From assembly GCF_027744825.2 (NCBI RefSeq), contig NC_071350.1, forward strand, positions 4,092,001 to 4,156,000: DNA of 64,000 nucleotides. The letters are read 5' to 3'. This document shows positions 42,401-56,115 of this stretch, one piece after another. Within the stretch, counting starts at the first letter, position 1. Each line of letters opens with the position of its first letter. A program made the position numbers and the translations under genes. The DNA is from Synchiropus splendidus. Taxonomy: Eukaryota; Chordata; Actinopteri; Syngnathiformes; Callionymidae. The notes beneath the pieces are model-generated. The model had not been told where the DNA came from and did not search any database. It saw nothing but the letters and a program-made list of their open reading frames with translations.

Positions 42401-44298
42401 CTGGCGAGGGGACAAAGCCACCAGACTGCCAACTGGGCCAAAAGCAGCTCTGACACTTGCACAGGGCCCGGCAGGCTCAGAATGTGGTGACTGAACTCAG
42501 ACGGTGCTATAAACACACACACACATACACAGGTACAAAAGCTGTCTCACTTTGTACTAATGATGAAGGATAGAATACCACACACGTCTGGTCCCAAAAC
42601 AAAACTGATGACGTGAGAGCAGCATAGGTAGCTCTTTGATACGGTTTGTTGTGACTTCCTTATGTTTACTTTTAACAACCACGATTAAAGACCCTCAATT
42701 TCTCTTATTTGCTTCATGTCTGCATGTGATAGAGTAAATCAATGTGCATATGACTGGATTTAAATATGTATTAGGGGTGTGACAGGATTTCATGCTTCGA
42801 TTAAATTGGGACAATGTTTCTCAGGTAAGAAAAAGCTGTCTCACAGGATGAACTGTGAGTTGTCTAAACGTCTCTTTGTGACCAATAGGGAGCAGTGACG
42901 CACATTCGCTATGTCTGCTTTGAAAAAAATAAAATAAAACAATAAGCAGAAGGACAAGGAAGAGTTATTGAGCATGCCTTCCAAACAGACATGCAACAGA
43001 GACCAGACTGACAGAGAATCAATGTCTCACTGACCCACTCACGCTCACAATGACAATACAGAGTTCCAGTTCTAGATTTTCAGCCATTATCTTTGTCATG
43101 AGTGACAGAACTGTGCTCATTCGAGAGGTTGGATTTTAACCACAGACGGGTGACAATATGTTGAAGCAGAGAGAAAAAGTCCTGTGTTTCAACATTGCAT
43201 TGGGCGTCTTTTCTTGTCTTGCCTCAGTTTCTTTATTTAAAGTAAAATATTTTTTGAAGAAAAGTTTAAGTTTACATTTAAAATGAATACAAATGTGATC
43301 ATTTTCATTTGCTACTGAATTTAGATTCTGCAAATAATGATGTGCTTTTGGGAATTGAATATATGATTCAGTTTCACTTTTAAAAATTGCTTGATCGAAC
43401 CTCATAACACATGTATGATATTCAACCACAGTTTATGACGCTTAGCTAACTCGAACCCTATTTGTGCATATCAGAGCCGTAGCCCTGTTATTCTTCATTC
43501 CCCTGACGAAATACAGTGCACCATGTTTGGGTGGGTGAATTCCCGCAGGCTATCTAATAACCCTTCAAATGATAGAAAAAAAATGACTGAGGTGAGCAGC
43601 TGACTCTGCAGTCTGCGCAGCTTCACTGCTGCTGACACACTAGTGGCTGACGTGACGACCTGCTTCTGATCCGCATGTGCTGCCGTGTGCCAGACCCGAT
43701 TGTCCGTGGAAAGATGAGCAAGTGGACGAGGTGAGACAACATCTGTGTCACATTTCGGTAAAAGCAAAGGTCAGGAGTGTGAGACACGCGATGGATGATT
43801 GACGGAGGGAGGGAGGCAGGGATGAGGATGCCACGCCATGCTCCTGAGGTTGGAAGACTCAAGGAAGTCTTTGTCTTAATCTTTGGGATTATGGAGATTC
43901 AGACACAAACCCCTTCAGTACACACACTCAATTACAAATAATATTCTGCAGTGTGTAATCAATATGAGGTGCAAAATCTAAGACTGAATAACTAATGAAA
44001 GATAAGAGAACATCTAAGGCACATGTCAAACTCAAGGCCAAGGTGCCAAATCCATATGCCAAAAAGTAACATCATGTAGCAAGAGTAGTAGTTGTTAAAT
44101 TCAATGGAAATGTCAAGTTCACCAAAATAAGATCTATGTTGATATCAAGACCCAGGAGGCAACGCCTTTCACCACATGTTCTTCAGAAAGCAGGGATTAT
44201 GAAAGTCTGGAAACTGAAAACGCAGATGGAAAGGGATTTAAATCCACAGTTTGCTAAAACTAGCCTACAAAATTCAATCCTGTTTCAAGGCGTTATTC

Positions 44299-44300
<2 letters not shown>

Positions 44301-44382
<82 letters not shown>
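44301..44382. repeat. A30 followed by (TA)n
   Basis: A 30-bp A run passes directly into about 50 bp of TA units with one interruption. Confidence 0.9.
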
Positions 44383-44385
<3 letters not shown>

Positions 44386-46317
44386 CTGTGATCAGAATTG
44401 AAAACCTGATGATCATAGAGCAAACAAGTGAACACTATCTATGCAACTATCTTGGCAGTGATTGATTCATTCAATAGTTAAAAACATTCAATAGTTAATT
44501 AGCCAACAACAATCGATGAAAATGAAAAAGTAGTCCACGCAGACCTTGGTATGAGACTTTGTAAAATCTCGGACATAGAAAACAAACTGCAGAAGACTTG
44601 TTAAAAGCAGAATAAAAACAGAATGAAGTGCCTTTTCTGCCCATTAATATGTCGCTGCGCTGTTTTAATAATGATGTATTAAAACAGAGAAAGTACAAGA
44701 TGAAAAAAAGTGGGATAAAAGCGGCACTTGAAAAAAAAAAACTCCAGCCAATAGAAGTTTGCGTTTTTACCATGATTAAAGTGCTCCCCCTCCTCTGCTC
44801 ACCATAGTACAAAGACTGGACTTATTATTGTTAAGTTGCTCCAATTACCGGCTCATGGAGGCGTTTGAGAGAAGCTACCATTAACCTCCGCAGCCAAGGA
44901 AACCGAAAACAGTCGGCTGTTTTCATTCGGGGAACGTAATTGATGAGACACTGTGGACCAACACACCCACTGGAGGATCTAGTCCCTCAGCAAATTATGA
45001 CCAGGCATCCAGTGTGTTTATACAGGGCTGAACCTGGATGCAGTCTGAGTCAATATTATAATGTAGTGCTTTCAAAATTAAACATCGATAAAAGCAGTCA
45101 GGGAGGGGTTGGCTGCTTCCTGTGCACCGTTCTCTGGCTAAATGGATAAAGAAGGGAGATTCTAGACAGAAATCATGTGTAGTCAAACACAAGAAATGCG
45201 TCGCTTTAAGATGAAATGCTCTGAACCCGGTTTGTGTTGAAAGCTTGTATGGAATGGACCCATTTTCCATTGTATTTTTTTTTATAAGACTCGGGTCCAG
45301 CTGTGAGTCAGATGTAGATCTTCAGTCACTGGCAAAGTCACATCACCTCTTAGATAAATTGCATATTTCAAACATAAGCTATGGTCCATAACCACACATT
45401 GAACACACACAAGGTGACACAACAAAATGTACTAAAACAAAATGTTTGTATGAATGACTCACCCAACCTCAGGAAAAGCACGATAAAAACAAAAATAAAA
45501 TCCCACCTGAATTAGCAGTATAGTTAGTGGCAGCCTTTAAAAGAATGAAATTTGTGGAAAAGTGTCGGCTGCTGAGGCAAAACTCTTCAATATCATGACT
45601 TACATCTTTGCTCCCCTTGGGCTGATAGACTGAGTCTTACAGGAGCATTAACTCAGGTGACACACTGATCGTAAATGGATGCTGTGCCCCTTTATAAATG
45701 GAACTACTTATGCCCAGAGTGCTGGAATCTTCTTCTGGAGAACAGTTCAAGATCACTGTGGATCTCATCCACCTGGTATCAGACGACCTGCTACAGAGCT
45801 CTACATCCTGAAAGCTAAGCTTCATCAGCACACATGCATTGTAGGCGTCTGCATACATTATGATGGCGCTCCTTAGCCCCCCGCCGCACCGGCGCTTTTT
45901 AATGAGAAAATGTTCAGTTACTGATGAAGTCTGGTGAGAAATCATCGGCAAAGCAAACATGTTTGTTACCTTATCATTTAATTGATCAGCAGAATGATGT
46001 ATAATAATGGATTGTTTCCGAGCAGATTTAGAGAATGACGGAGCGAAGCATGTAGTACAACTTCATTAGCCGAGGCTTTATCTGTCTAGAACCCTCAATT
46101 TCTTATCTTCCACCAGCTTTTTTTTCAATAATGAAAGATGGAATTAAAAGAGCCTGTAAATTAAAAACTGCAATTCAGCTGTTATTGATCACATTTTGGA
46201 CATTTGATCACTGTAGATCACACCTATACAGACCGCCAAAATCAAATTACGAATACTGTAAATACCTTGAGAGACACATCTAACTAAACACTTGAATCGC
46301 AAAGGCCACAATGGCGA

Positions 46318-46842
46318 GTGAGTTTTGAATTTGGTGGGTGTCCTGTGGCCAGTGTGCCATGTCAGAGCCTGGTCGGTACTTCTGGTAATACATCGGATTC
46401 CTCTTCAGTCAGGGTTGGATTCCACCAAGGGTTGTCCTTTGGGACCGGTTCTGTCAACAGAATTTCTTGGGGGTTGGAAGGGTTGGACAGGGTCTTCGGT
46501 TTAGTGGCAATCGCATCTCCTAGTAAAGGATTAAAGCTGAGACAAAGACGGACGCATAGTGATCTTTCTCTAGGTGAAAAGACGGGTTCATGGCTTGTGG
46601 TCTTGTTCCCAACTAAGAGAAAGCTGCAACATGAGATGGAGAGATGGATCAGCACCGCATTCTCAGGCATGAGGACGCGGGAAAGAGCTGAGCCAAAAGG
46701 CAAATCTCCTATGCTCAACCTTGACTTAACTTTGGGACCAAAAGAGAAAAAGAGTTTTCTACGCACAGAGAGAAGCCGGGCATCTTTTCAGGGCAACCCT
46801 GGGTCAGATCCCTGGTTAGGTATTTTAGCTGTTTCCAACTGA
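46318..46842. other. stretch open on both strands, origin unknown
   Basis: The plus strand is open for 174 codons and the minus strand for 134 codons (46362-46766) over the same DNA, which is more GC-rich than its surroundings. Neither product resembles a family I recognise. It has no visible splice sites. A relic of a mobile element ORF or chance are both possible. Confidence 0.25.
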
Positions 46843-49513
46843 GAGGACACCTCATCTATGGACTGGCATTAGACGATTGTAAGCTTGTAAGAACCACAAA
46901 CAAGACCATCAGCACCATCAGCAGAGGGGTCACCGTTCTAGCTCGCAAAGAGGGGGAGAAGCCCATGGGCCTGTTCAACAACATACATTTTATTTTCATT
47001 TAATAACCATCTTGTTATGTTTGGTTTTCTGCTTCCTTATTATTATTGCTGTGAAGAATCAATATTGTGATCAGTTTATTAGAAGAATATCATTGATTAT
47101 CCATAATAACACAGAGAATATGAGACAAAATAGTGGATCAAAATGTCTCATAAATCATATTGGGTGGGAAATTTCCAAGCATAATGAGATGTAGCACATA
47201 TATACTGTTCTGGGACATGAATTCCAGTCCAGAAAATGTGCACTTTAAACTCTTTTTTTGAGTACTTTGTATGAATTAGTGATAAGCCGGTGATCTTGAG
47301 CCTCCTGAATACGTTATAGCGAAGAATGTATAATCACATTCAACAGAGGACGGGGGCTGCGAAAGACGCTTCAGCTGCAATGTGAAGAGAAATTCATCCT
47401 GCCAGATCTTGAGATGTAGAGACAAGAGTGTTTATTCTGGCTGGGTGGCAGTTTAGTTTGAACCTTGGTGGGTGTGCTGCTGAGCACTGCATGACTGTGC
47501 CAAGTGACTCGTAGTGGCACGCTTGAAACCCTCACCCACCGAGACTTCCCTGACTGTCACATGCCACTGAAGCAGAGTAAACAACACACACACACTGGGC
47601 TGCACACAGCAGTGTACTTTACATTAACAGAACTACTGGAACACTCAGCCCAGCTGGTCTCTGAGTCCACACTGGAACTGAACATCTGGTGTCAATGCTC
47701 TGATAGAGGGACACCATCTGCTTGGATGGAAGGAAGGGGGGACAGGAACAGGAAGAGATGTAAGGGTGGGGGTCGGTCAAAGGAGACAAGGGCGGCGACA
47801 AAAAAGGCGACTCATCGATACTGCTGGAGCCGGCATTTGCAACATAAAAATGTAGTTATTGTCGCTGGATGCGCAAAGTACTCAGCACGCATTAGTCCTC
47901 TTCTGAGTAAGAGGATTAGATGGCACCATCAGGTTTGCTTCCTGAGCATCCGCAGCTAATGGGAATGAGCAGATAGCATGTTCAATGACGCCGACTTGGA
48001 ATAGAATATATACATCGTTGCAACATGAATGAAGATTTCATGCATTGTCACTGACTATTAAATATTACAAAACACAGATCATTAATAATTCTCTCGCACT
48101 TCCATGTGACTTTTGCAGAGACTATTTTTAGAGTGACAGGCTGCTATGTTATTCAGTGTTACAGGAGCTACCCGTCTGCCGGTATTACCGTGAAATGAGG
48201 GTGTCCCCTTATGCATCGTCTCAACACTCACTCCACTGGTCTGCCTTTTTATTTCAGTCAAACATATAGACCGCGTCGCACATGTTTGAAGGGCACTTTG
48301 TTTATAAATATGGCTGGCTGTAATCCCTTAGGTCTGCATAGTAAGGGTTCCCATAGATTACAAATAATGGTAAGAGGTCAGACGGTGGCTGCAGACCTTT
48401 GAATGTCCCCACAGTAATGCACTTAAACACGGGGTTAATCCACATATACACATGCACCCAGCCTTCTGCCGCCAGTGGACAACTGAATCACATTCTTATT
48501 AAACCTTGATCGGAATTTCAGCTGGGGCATTATCCACTTACAGTTATTAATGCTGCAGCTCTCCAGGGAGGACAAGTCAGGGAGGGAGACAGAGATACGT
48601 ACCACACATACAGATGCTCACAAAGAGAATCCTACGACAATTCAGATGGCTGCTTTTCTTTCATGCTTGAATCCAGCCGAGGAAATTCAGTGCGTTTTTT
48701 TAAATTCACATACATTACTAGTTATTAAAAAAATTTGAAGGCTCCTCACTTCTTATCCTCTCTATTTAGAGTGATCATATGATACCTTAATATTTCAAAG
48801 TAAGTACACTGCTTTTAGTTTGTAGACCTTTTACTTATTTATCTACACAAGTATGTTCACAATATAATTATTAAAAACAACAGTTACATTTTCACAGTTC
48901 ACTTTTTACAACTGTCACTGTAGCTTCTAACAAAATAAAGTATCCTGCCTGTGTACAACGGAAAAATGTCATCATCACATTGTGTAGCAGCATCTACTCA
49001 TACACACTACAGTATTTAGATGCTTTCCTGCAGTGGTTGAAAAATAATAAAAAGCAACATTTATTTGGCTTCTGACCTTTTGTGGGTTCTAAGTCCATGT
49101 TTATGAGATTCATCGCTATGAAATAAGACACTGCACTAAATACTTGAGTCATACACTGTTAAAGAAACAACCATACCAACCAACCATATGCTAGAAACGC
49201 ATTGAGACAAATGTACTGTGCAATGGTGGGAGTAAGTGGAACTCATTGACAAAGGAAGTGAAAAACCTGTGCATTATGAGGGTTTTCAACAACATGTATC
49301 TGACACTTCACCTGCTACATTACTCTGAGAAAAGACTGTCAAGATTTGAAGCAATTGAAGGAGAACAAAAAAAAAACTTTCAGGCAGTTTTACTTTTTGA
49401 AGTGAAGTGAAAGTACCTTTGGCATACATATACATTCATTCATGGTATTTTGGGATTAAGACTAACATGCACAGTATTTATAATGCAGTGTTTATAACAA
49501 ATAGCCATCAAAC

Positions 49514-49514
<1 letters not shown>

Positions 49515-49577
<63 letters not shown>

Positions 49578-49592
49578 ATTATTATTATTATT
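49515..49592. repeat. (ATT)n microsatellite
   Basis: About 26 ATT units with one interruption. Confidence 0.9.
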
Positions 49593-50273
49593 GTCATGCA
49601 TCATTTAAATTAGGATACAGTATATATTACGATAGAATACAGCACATTTGTAATAATAATAATAAGTCTAATCACTGTGTAAACAACACAGAAAATTACT
49701 TTTTTTTTTCTTAAATATTCGTTTTCCTAAGATAAAATAAACAGATTACAGACTATCTAAGCGCTGATCATCTATTATCTGGCAACTCCTTCAAGCTATG
49801 GGCACGATGTCCAACTGTTTTGAACCTCTGTTGCTCTCAGATAGTGAAGCGATAAGCTGGACATGACTGAGCTAATCTCCTCTTGTTATATCAGCAGAAA
49901 CACTGACTGATAAATCGTCCTCCAGGAGAACTATTGATTATAGGGTACCTCTCACATGAAAGTGTACTGTTAAACATACACGCATGCTATTCCAAAAATC
50001 TTATCCCAGGGAATGCTTTTTCACATGCATTCTGAAACCTGACCTGGGAATTCCTAGGGCCCCAGCTGATGCGGTCCCTGGGGGACGGTTGACAGAGGTC
50101 CACATCAATGGCAAATCAACATTGTTGCTTCAGACAGAGCAACAACAAAAGCTGGGATTCATCTGTGTGGGGAGACTGTGTAGATATGCCAGTCGGGCCC
50201 ACTCAGATATGGCGGACACAGCTACGACAAAGCATCTTGAAACCCCCTTAGATACTCTAATGATGGTGATCAC

Positions 50274-50392
50274 GAGTGATGGGTAGATGAGGTTTCATGA
50301 CACAGTATTGAAGGTTGACAGTGTTTCATGAAACTGCTCAAAAATGTTTGGACTTGTACTAGTAATGGTAATACCTTATCTACCCATCACTA
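50274..50392. mobile_element. palindromic hAT-type MITE, short copy with target duplication
   Basis: Ends GAGTGATGGGTAGATGAGG and TTATCTACCCATCACTA are inverted repeats. Flanking octamers GTGATCAC (50266-50273) and GTGACCAC (50393-50400) agree at 7 of 8 positions, which fits hAT insertion. At 119 bp it is an internally deleted version of the 200-bp form. Confidence 0.8.
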
Positions 50393-51659
50393 GTGACCAC
50401 TCTACTGGAGTCGAAAGAGAAGACAAGATGGTGAGGGATTTGTTTGACAGGTGCAGCGGTGGCAACAACAGTATTGGACTGGGACCCACACTTGCGTCAT
50501 ACTTGGTTATAGATCTGTTGCAGTATGGTTGAGCAGAACCTTCTCAGGCTTGATTCCAAAGCTTGCTGTGTTACATCATTAACAGTACACTTTACAAAGA
50601 TCTGTTCAGTGCCTGGAAACACACAATAAAACCCCATCAGATCATGCAAGGGTGAAATAATGGTATACAACCACAACAGGAGTGTGCAGAGTCAACATGA
50701 ATGTTAAGGTGGGAGGATATAAGGTGGGAATGCAAGACAACATTCATATTGATGCTGTGCAGCCTTTCTATAGCGAGCGCTAAAAGCCTTACTGCAATGT
50801 TGCGTAAAGATTTGATGAATTACTTGTGACCAAAGACAGTAGCCATCGGTCCACTCAGAAGAGCATATTCCATTATTTTGAGGACTGATGAAACCTAACC
50901 ACAACACTTGAAAGAGCCAGTGGTGAGCATGACAGAGAGATGAAATGAAATAATGAAACAAAGAAGACTAAATAGCCATAGGCATGGCAAGCAACAATGG
51001 TATGGAAGTTCAGTCCAGTCATGGAAGTAGTAGATGAATGTTATTTCAGAGAGCTCTCGATCTTGAATGTAAGCAAGTGTGTGACTGATCACAATGCTCA
51101 TACCTACTTCTACAACAGTTCCCAATGGCAAGCAGCCACTGAATGGAGAAGTTAAAGGAGTCAAAAACGATGCAGCAAAACAACTCATCTTCACAAAAGT
51201 CATGACTGTGACCAGTGTATCAACAGGGACATCAGATAACATGACTCACTGAGGCCATTCTTAGGTCACGCAAGTCACTAGGTGTCCAGCTCTACAGCTC
51301 CTTAGTTGTTTAAAAGTATCTCACAGAAATGACAGTCAGGCACCATTTGTTTGACAACATTAAAAAAATAAAATGGCTTCATTTAAATCTGTTATCATGA
51401 GCAACTAATTCATTCCATCTTCCAATCCTCCAAAGGAAGGTAGCGTAACTAATTTCAGCTTTTTTCATTTCAGTTTTCCACGTCAATGCTGGCAGGAAAC
51501 CAAGTAAACACAGCGTCTCTGGAGAAATGCAAAATTGAAACGACTTTCAGATGACTATCTGAAATGTATAAGACAAGAAGCTCAGGTAAAAAAAACAAAA
51601 AACAGTCTACGTCTAAATTAGGAAATTTAAGAATTAAATACCCAATACATCCTGGACAG

Positions 51660-52145
51660 CAGGGGTGGTCAACCAGTCAGAGGCAAAGAGCCACAGTGTT
51701 TTTACGGTGAGAGCCACATCCTACAAATATGTAAGGCTGTAAGGCTGAACTAAACTGCTGGTCATGTGACTTAGCGGCAGTATAGCAGTTAAAGCACAAC
51801 TCTGTGTGTCACAAGGTTGCTGTTGTCTCTTGTGCATGTATTTTTAAAATTCATACATGTTACCGTGATCCTCTTGGAAATATCAAGTGGTCTAGATAGA
51901 AATATGTGAGCCATTTATTTCACTTCATTGTTTATGTTTCATAGTTCAAAGCAAAGTCTTTGAACAATATTTTGACGTTTTGCCAGAATAACTCTTACTT
52001 ATTCGTCTTATTTCCTGTATAAACAATCATCTCAATAGCAACTTGCCCAAAATTGCAGCCAATTCTGCGGCTCATTTGGTGAAGCGCCACATGAAACTGG
52101 GGATGTGGCGCATGTGGCTCGGGAGCCGCGGATTGGCCAGGCCTG
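51660..52145. mobile_element. hAT-like non-autonomous transposon, 486 bp
   Basis: The left end CAGGGGTGGTCAACC and right end GGATTGGCCAGGCCTG are imperfect inverted repeats, with aagagccaca and tgtggctcggg just inside. Flanks CTGGACAG (51652-51659) and CTGTACAG (52146-52153) agree at 7 of 8 positions. CAGGGGTG ends are typical of hAT elements. No transposase remains. Confidence 0.75.
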
Positions 52146-55034
52146 CTGTACAGCACCAGCAAAACAGGACCCCATCTAAAATCTTGACATGCAAATTTAC
52201 AGCAATTAGGCCTTTCGCAGCTCTTTCTACAAAGCCTCAGATGTGTTCGCTTCAATGACATCACAAGGCAATCTAGCTCCTTAATAAACACATTGACCTT
52301 TGCGTGAATGAATTTTCTCTAAATCACAAACACTGAAAGTTAACTCTGGTTAACACTCGAGGAAGGGAATGAATTGAGTGTGGATTAAATGCTTCTTCCA
52401 GGTGGTTTATGATGAAACTACCGACTTTCTGGTACGGTTGGGGCGAATTACACACTTCTCAGATTGAATTTGACCAGGTTTCCAAGTAACTATGATGCTA
52501 TAGATATATACAGTTTCAATTTCTTGTTGGGCTTTCTACAAAAGGCTTAGTATGGAATGCAGCACCTTCACAAATCTCAGCCAAACAGCATAAAAGGGAG
52601 GACAGAGATTCAGACAGTCTGATTCCAGCGGGTGTCGGTTTTGGACAAGTGACTGATATAATATGGTTATAGAATGAGAGCCAGAATAGATAGTTGGGGG
52701 CAGCAGGACAAATGCAGAGCAGGACAGGCAGAGCAGCTTCTGGCTTTGATGGGAAGGTATGGGAGAAAGGAAGGCTGAGTCTTGGAGGGAAGCAGGTGTG
52801 TGGAGAGGTGATAAGAGCATCGCTGCAAGTGTGACACACATGGCAGCACACACGTAAACAAAAAAAAATGTCTCCACCACTTTAAAACTATTCAGCAGGA
52901 ACTTGCATAGTTCACTTTGAGAAGCAGTTATGAGATGAGTAATGGCATATGACGGGAAAGTAAAGATTGATTTCAGGAGACGTGATACTAAGAGTGACTC
53001 ATCTTTTATGGCAACTCCTGTTGGTTGAAATGGTTCCTATCTGTGTCAGGCACAGGATTAACTGGGTGATAGTGCGTTTACAGGATAGTTTAACATGGCT
53101 TTGTATCAACAAATCTTCAACCATAAAATACATCTTTTGTTATTCAATTTTCACATGAAATATTGTAAAGACGGTTGTGAAAACGCATCCAAACATTAGT
53201 TAATCTGATTTTAACCTGGAAAACAATATGTATATACAATGCAAATATATAAATAAATCTCACACACAGCTAACGTTAACATATTATGGATATCAACATC
53301 TCTCAGCGAGTAAGACTGGGGTTTTTTTTTGTAACTGACCTCGGTTTTGATAAATTTTGCATGTTGATGTGCAGCTGCAGCTTCCTGCTGCACGTGTGCG
53401 GCTCAGTGCATGCAATACTGTCGGAAAACCAGGCGTGCTTCAAACATGACGCCGTCTTCAATTGATGATTGCTTTTTCTCAAGGCAGTTTTCCAGAGATA
53501 TAGGGATTAAGGTACGATGTGCTGCAGAACAAGGGCAGGCCATTCACAAGTCACACATGTATTTGGTTGGTTTATTTCTGAATCTATTAAGAGTAATTGT
53601 TTGCTAAATGAGCCTCTTTAGTTTGTGTTTAACCGCTGTCTTCCAACCATCAGCTCGCTGTTTATTCACTTGCTGAACAGCTGCTCATAGCGCGAGTGAA
53701 ACCACATGAGGGTATTCTAATGCTGAACGTCGAGCACTTCACCGATGCTGTCTTGCACCTCAGACGACGGTTAAAAAAACTGAAAAAAGCATTTCACAGT
53801 AGTAATACGTCGACGCGGTTATACTCCGCAGCAGTCAATGCTCATTCACGAAAGGCAGCCAGAAAGTAAGTTAGAAGGCAGTTAGACTCTCCGTCAAATA
53901 TGAGGGTTGTTTGGCTGCGAGGCTGCAAAGTAGAACGAAACAATGCCAAGCCTGCTACATCACAGCCACAGTCACATGGCTTCCACAAGCAATGAGCTCC
54001 AGTCACCGCTTAATTGAACCAACACAGACAGGACTTTGGAATTGTTTCGCTTCGCCAATTGTGTCCAATGTCCAATTAAAATATCATTTGTTTAATTGAC
54101 TCTCTGTTTGGTTTCACGATGTATATTTGTCAGCACATGTGGGACTGAATGCCTTTTTGATTGTGCGACAATAAATCGCTCGGTCGCTCAGTCCATGAGC
54201 ACCAGCCTCATTTAGACCCTGAAGTCAAAATATTAACCTTACAGTGACGGCTCACATCCGATTGTATGGAAGAATCAGCAGAAATTTTGGCATCATAAAT
54301 GGACCTTGGAGCACATGCCTAAATGTCAACTGAATATTTACATAAAAGTTTGGTTGTAATAACTGGCCTAAATGTCTGAGACCAAATTATATATTCAGAG
54401 ACTGAATATTTATTATTTCATGTTACTTTTTTATTTTTATTTTTTTATTATTTTTTTTGACTCATATTAACAATTCCATGATTCTATATTATAATGATTA
54501 TATCTCCATAGCTAACCCCAGGTATCCACCAAACACAAGTATTACACTGATATGCTTTGTGTTGCCAATGAGAGAAGCTAGAATTGAAGTGTTTCCAGCA
54601 CCACACCATGTGGTGGTACATAGCACTGAAGTCTTCCGCGAGGATGTTAGCGGATGAAGTGTTCCATGGCATATCCTGACATCAAAGGTTGTGGTCAGGC
54701 GTAAACCATTATGTGGCACAATCTTTTTCACCACTTGTTATGCAGAGCACCTAAAATGATCATGTGCTCGATAAGGCTTTATGCATGCCAGGTAACATCT
54801 AAGTTGAAGTAGGGATGAGAGCTGCCAATTGTGACTCTATGTGCGTTCTGAACTCTTACTTATAGAATGTCACATGGGAGGGCAAACATTTTACTCCATT
54901 AAAAAATGTTAACGTTAACATGCAACACTGGAGTCGAACTTGGGCGTCAACATTCGATGAAATGTCCACTTGAAAATAATCATGATTTGACGTTTTAGGA
55001 GTGAGAATATGACTTTGACTTTCGTGTATAAATC

Positions 55035-55221
55035 TCAGGACTGGACTGTTTGATGAAACAGTGTTCTTTGAGAGGCCACTAGATGGCGCTCTCAGCTACT
55101 AAAGTTTGGTATTGGTAACTATATCAATTAAGCCTAACAACTTGGTTGAAAACACTAGCGCCACCTACTGACCTTGGGAATTGAGGACATTGTTTCATGA
55201 AGCTTCATGAGCCCATTACTA
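55035..55221. mobile_element. palindromic MITE, near-complete copy
   Basis: The left arm has gatgaaacagtgttctttga and ggccactagatggcgctctc; the right arm has ggacattgtttcatgaagct and ends CCCATTACTA. The left terminus is eroded. Confidence 0.65.
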
Positions 55222-55849
55222 GAACTGCTGATATTGGAAGGAGCAGAAACTCAATCCATGACAGTAGACGTTGTATATACCGTGTGATCGGCGATGACTG
55301 TGCTCCGAGCTCGTGAGACAACAAAAACAGGCTCGCACTATAAAACAGAGGTCATTCACTTCCAAGTAATCCGTAAAAGCAACCACTAAATCACTATAAT
55401 CCTTCATTCACATTAATACATTCACTGGTCTTTCATTCTGTGATTGCTGTTCCATCCCATCAACTAACCACTTCAGGTACATTCACACAAACCAGTCACT
55501 ATTGCTTGGTTTAATTTTGGTGGTTGTCTTTTTAGTGTATTTGACACGTTGTAATGCAACTACAAATGAATTAGGTTAAAAGCTCTATCAGATGCTGCCT
55601 CTCTTTACAGCAACAGTAACAGAAATCACATCCACACAGATTCTTCAGTTTACAGTACTGCATACTTTAAAAAGCAACAGCCCTTACATAGCTGCCAGTG
55701 GCACTATGGTTCCTAAAGCTCCCGCCGACACTTCCAAAGCTGAACACGTGAGCACGTTGACTCGCTGTCTATTGGATGCCTTATTTATATGCAGGGCTTT
55801 CAAGATTCAGGGTGTATGGAACCCTCCTAAATGCCAGTAAAAAGGAGCT

Positions 55850-56115
55850 GTCATTTGGGTCTGGATCCTATTCCAGTTACAAGGTTGGGAACACCCTGCC
55901 AATCCATCACAGGGCACATGAAGATGCACACCGTCAGACTGTGGTCTAGTTATGACAGCTTTAGAGTCCTCCATTGACCTCAGTAGGTTTCTGACCTGCG
56001 GGAGGACTCTAGAGACGCAAGCATGGGGATAACACACAAACCCCTCACAGAAAGGAGCCAGGTTGGCGCTGAAACCCGAGTTGCCATGTGCTGGATTCAA
56101 ACTAGCAACCCGGTA
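55850..56115 (+). mobile_element. teleost dispersed repeat, second diverged copy
   Basis: Same order of blocks as at 17808-18034: gccaatccatcacagggcac, a tract with gacctgcgggaggactct, acacacaaacccctcacaga and a ctggattcaaac ending. It extends further at its 3' end than the first copy. Confidence 0.5.

Noticed and set aside
47504..47959. 151-codon open frame on the plus strand
   Set aside because: Low-complexity Arg/Lys/Gly stretches, no recognisable domain, no conserved-looking start. Most likely chance.
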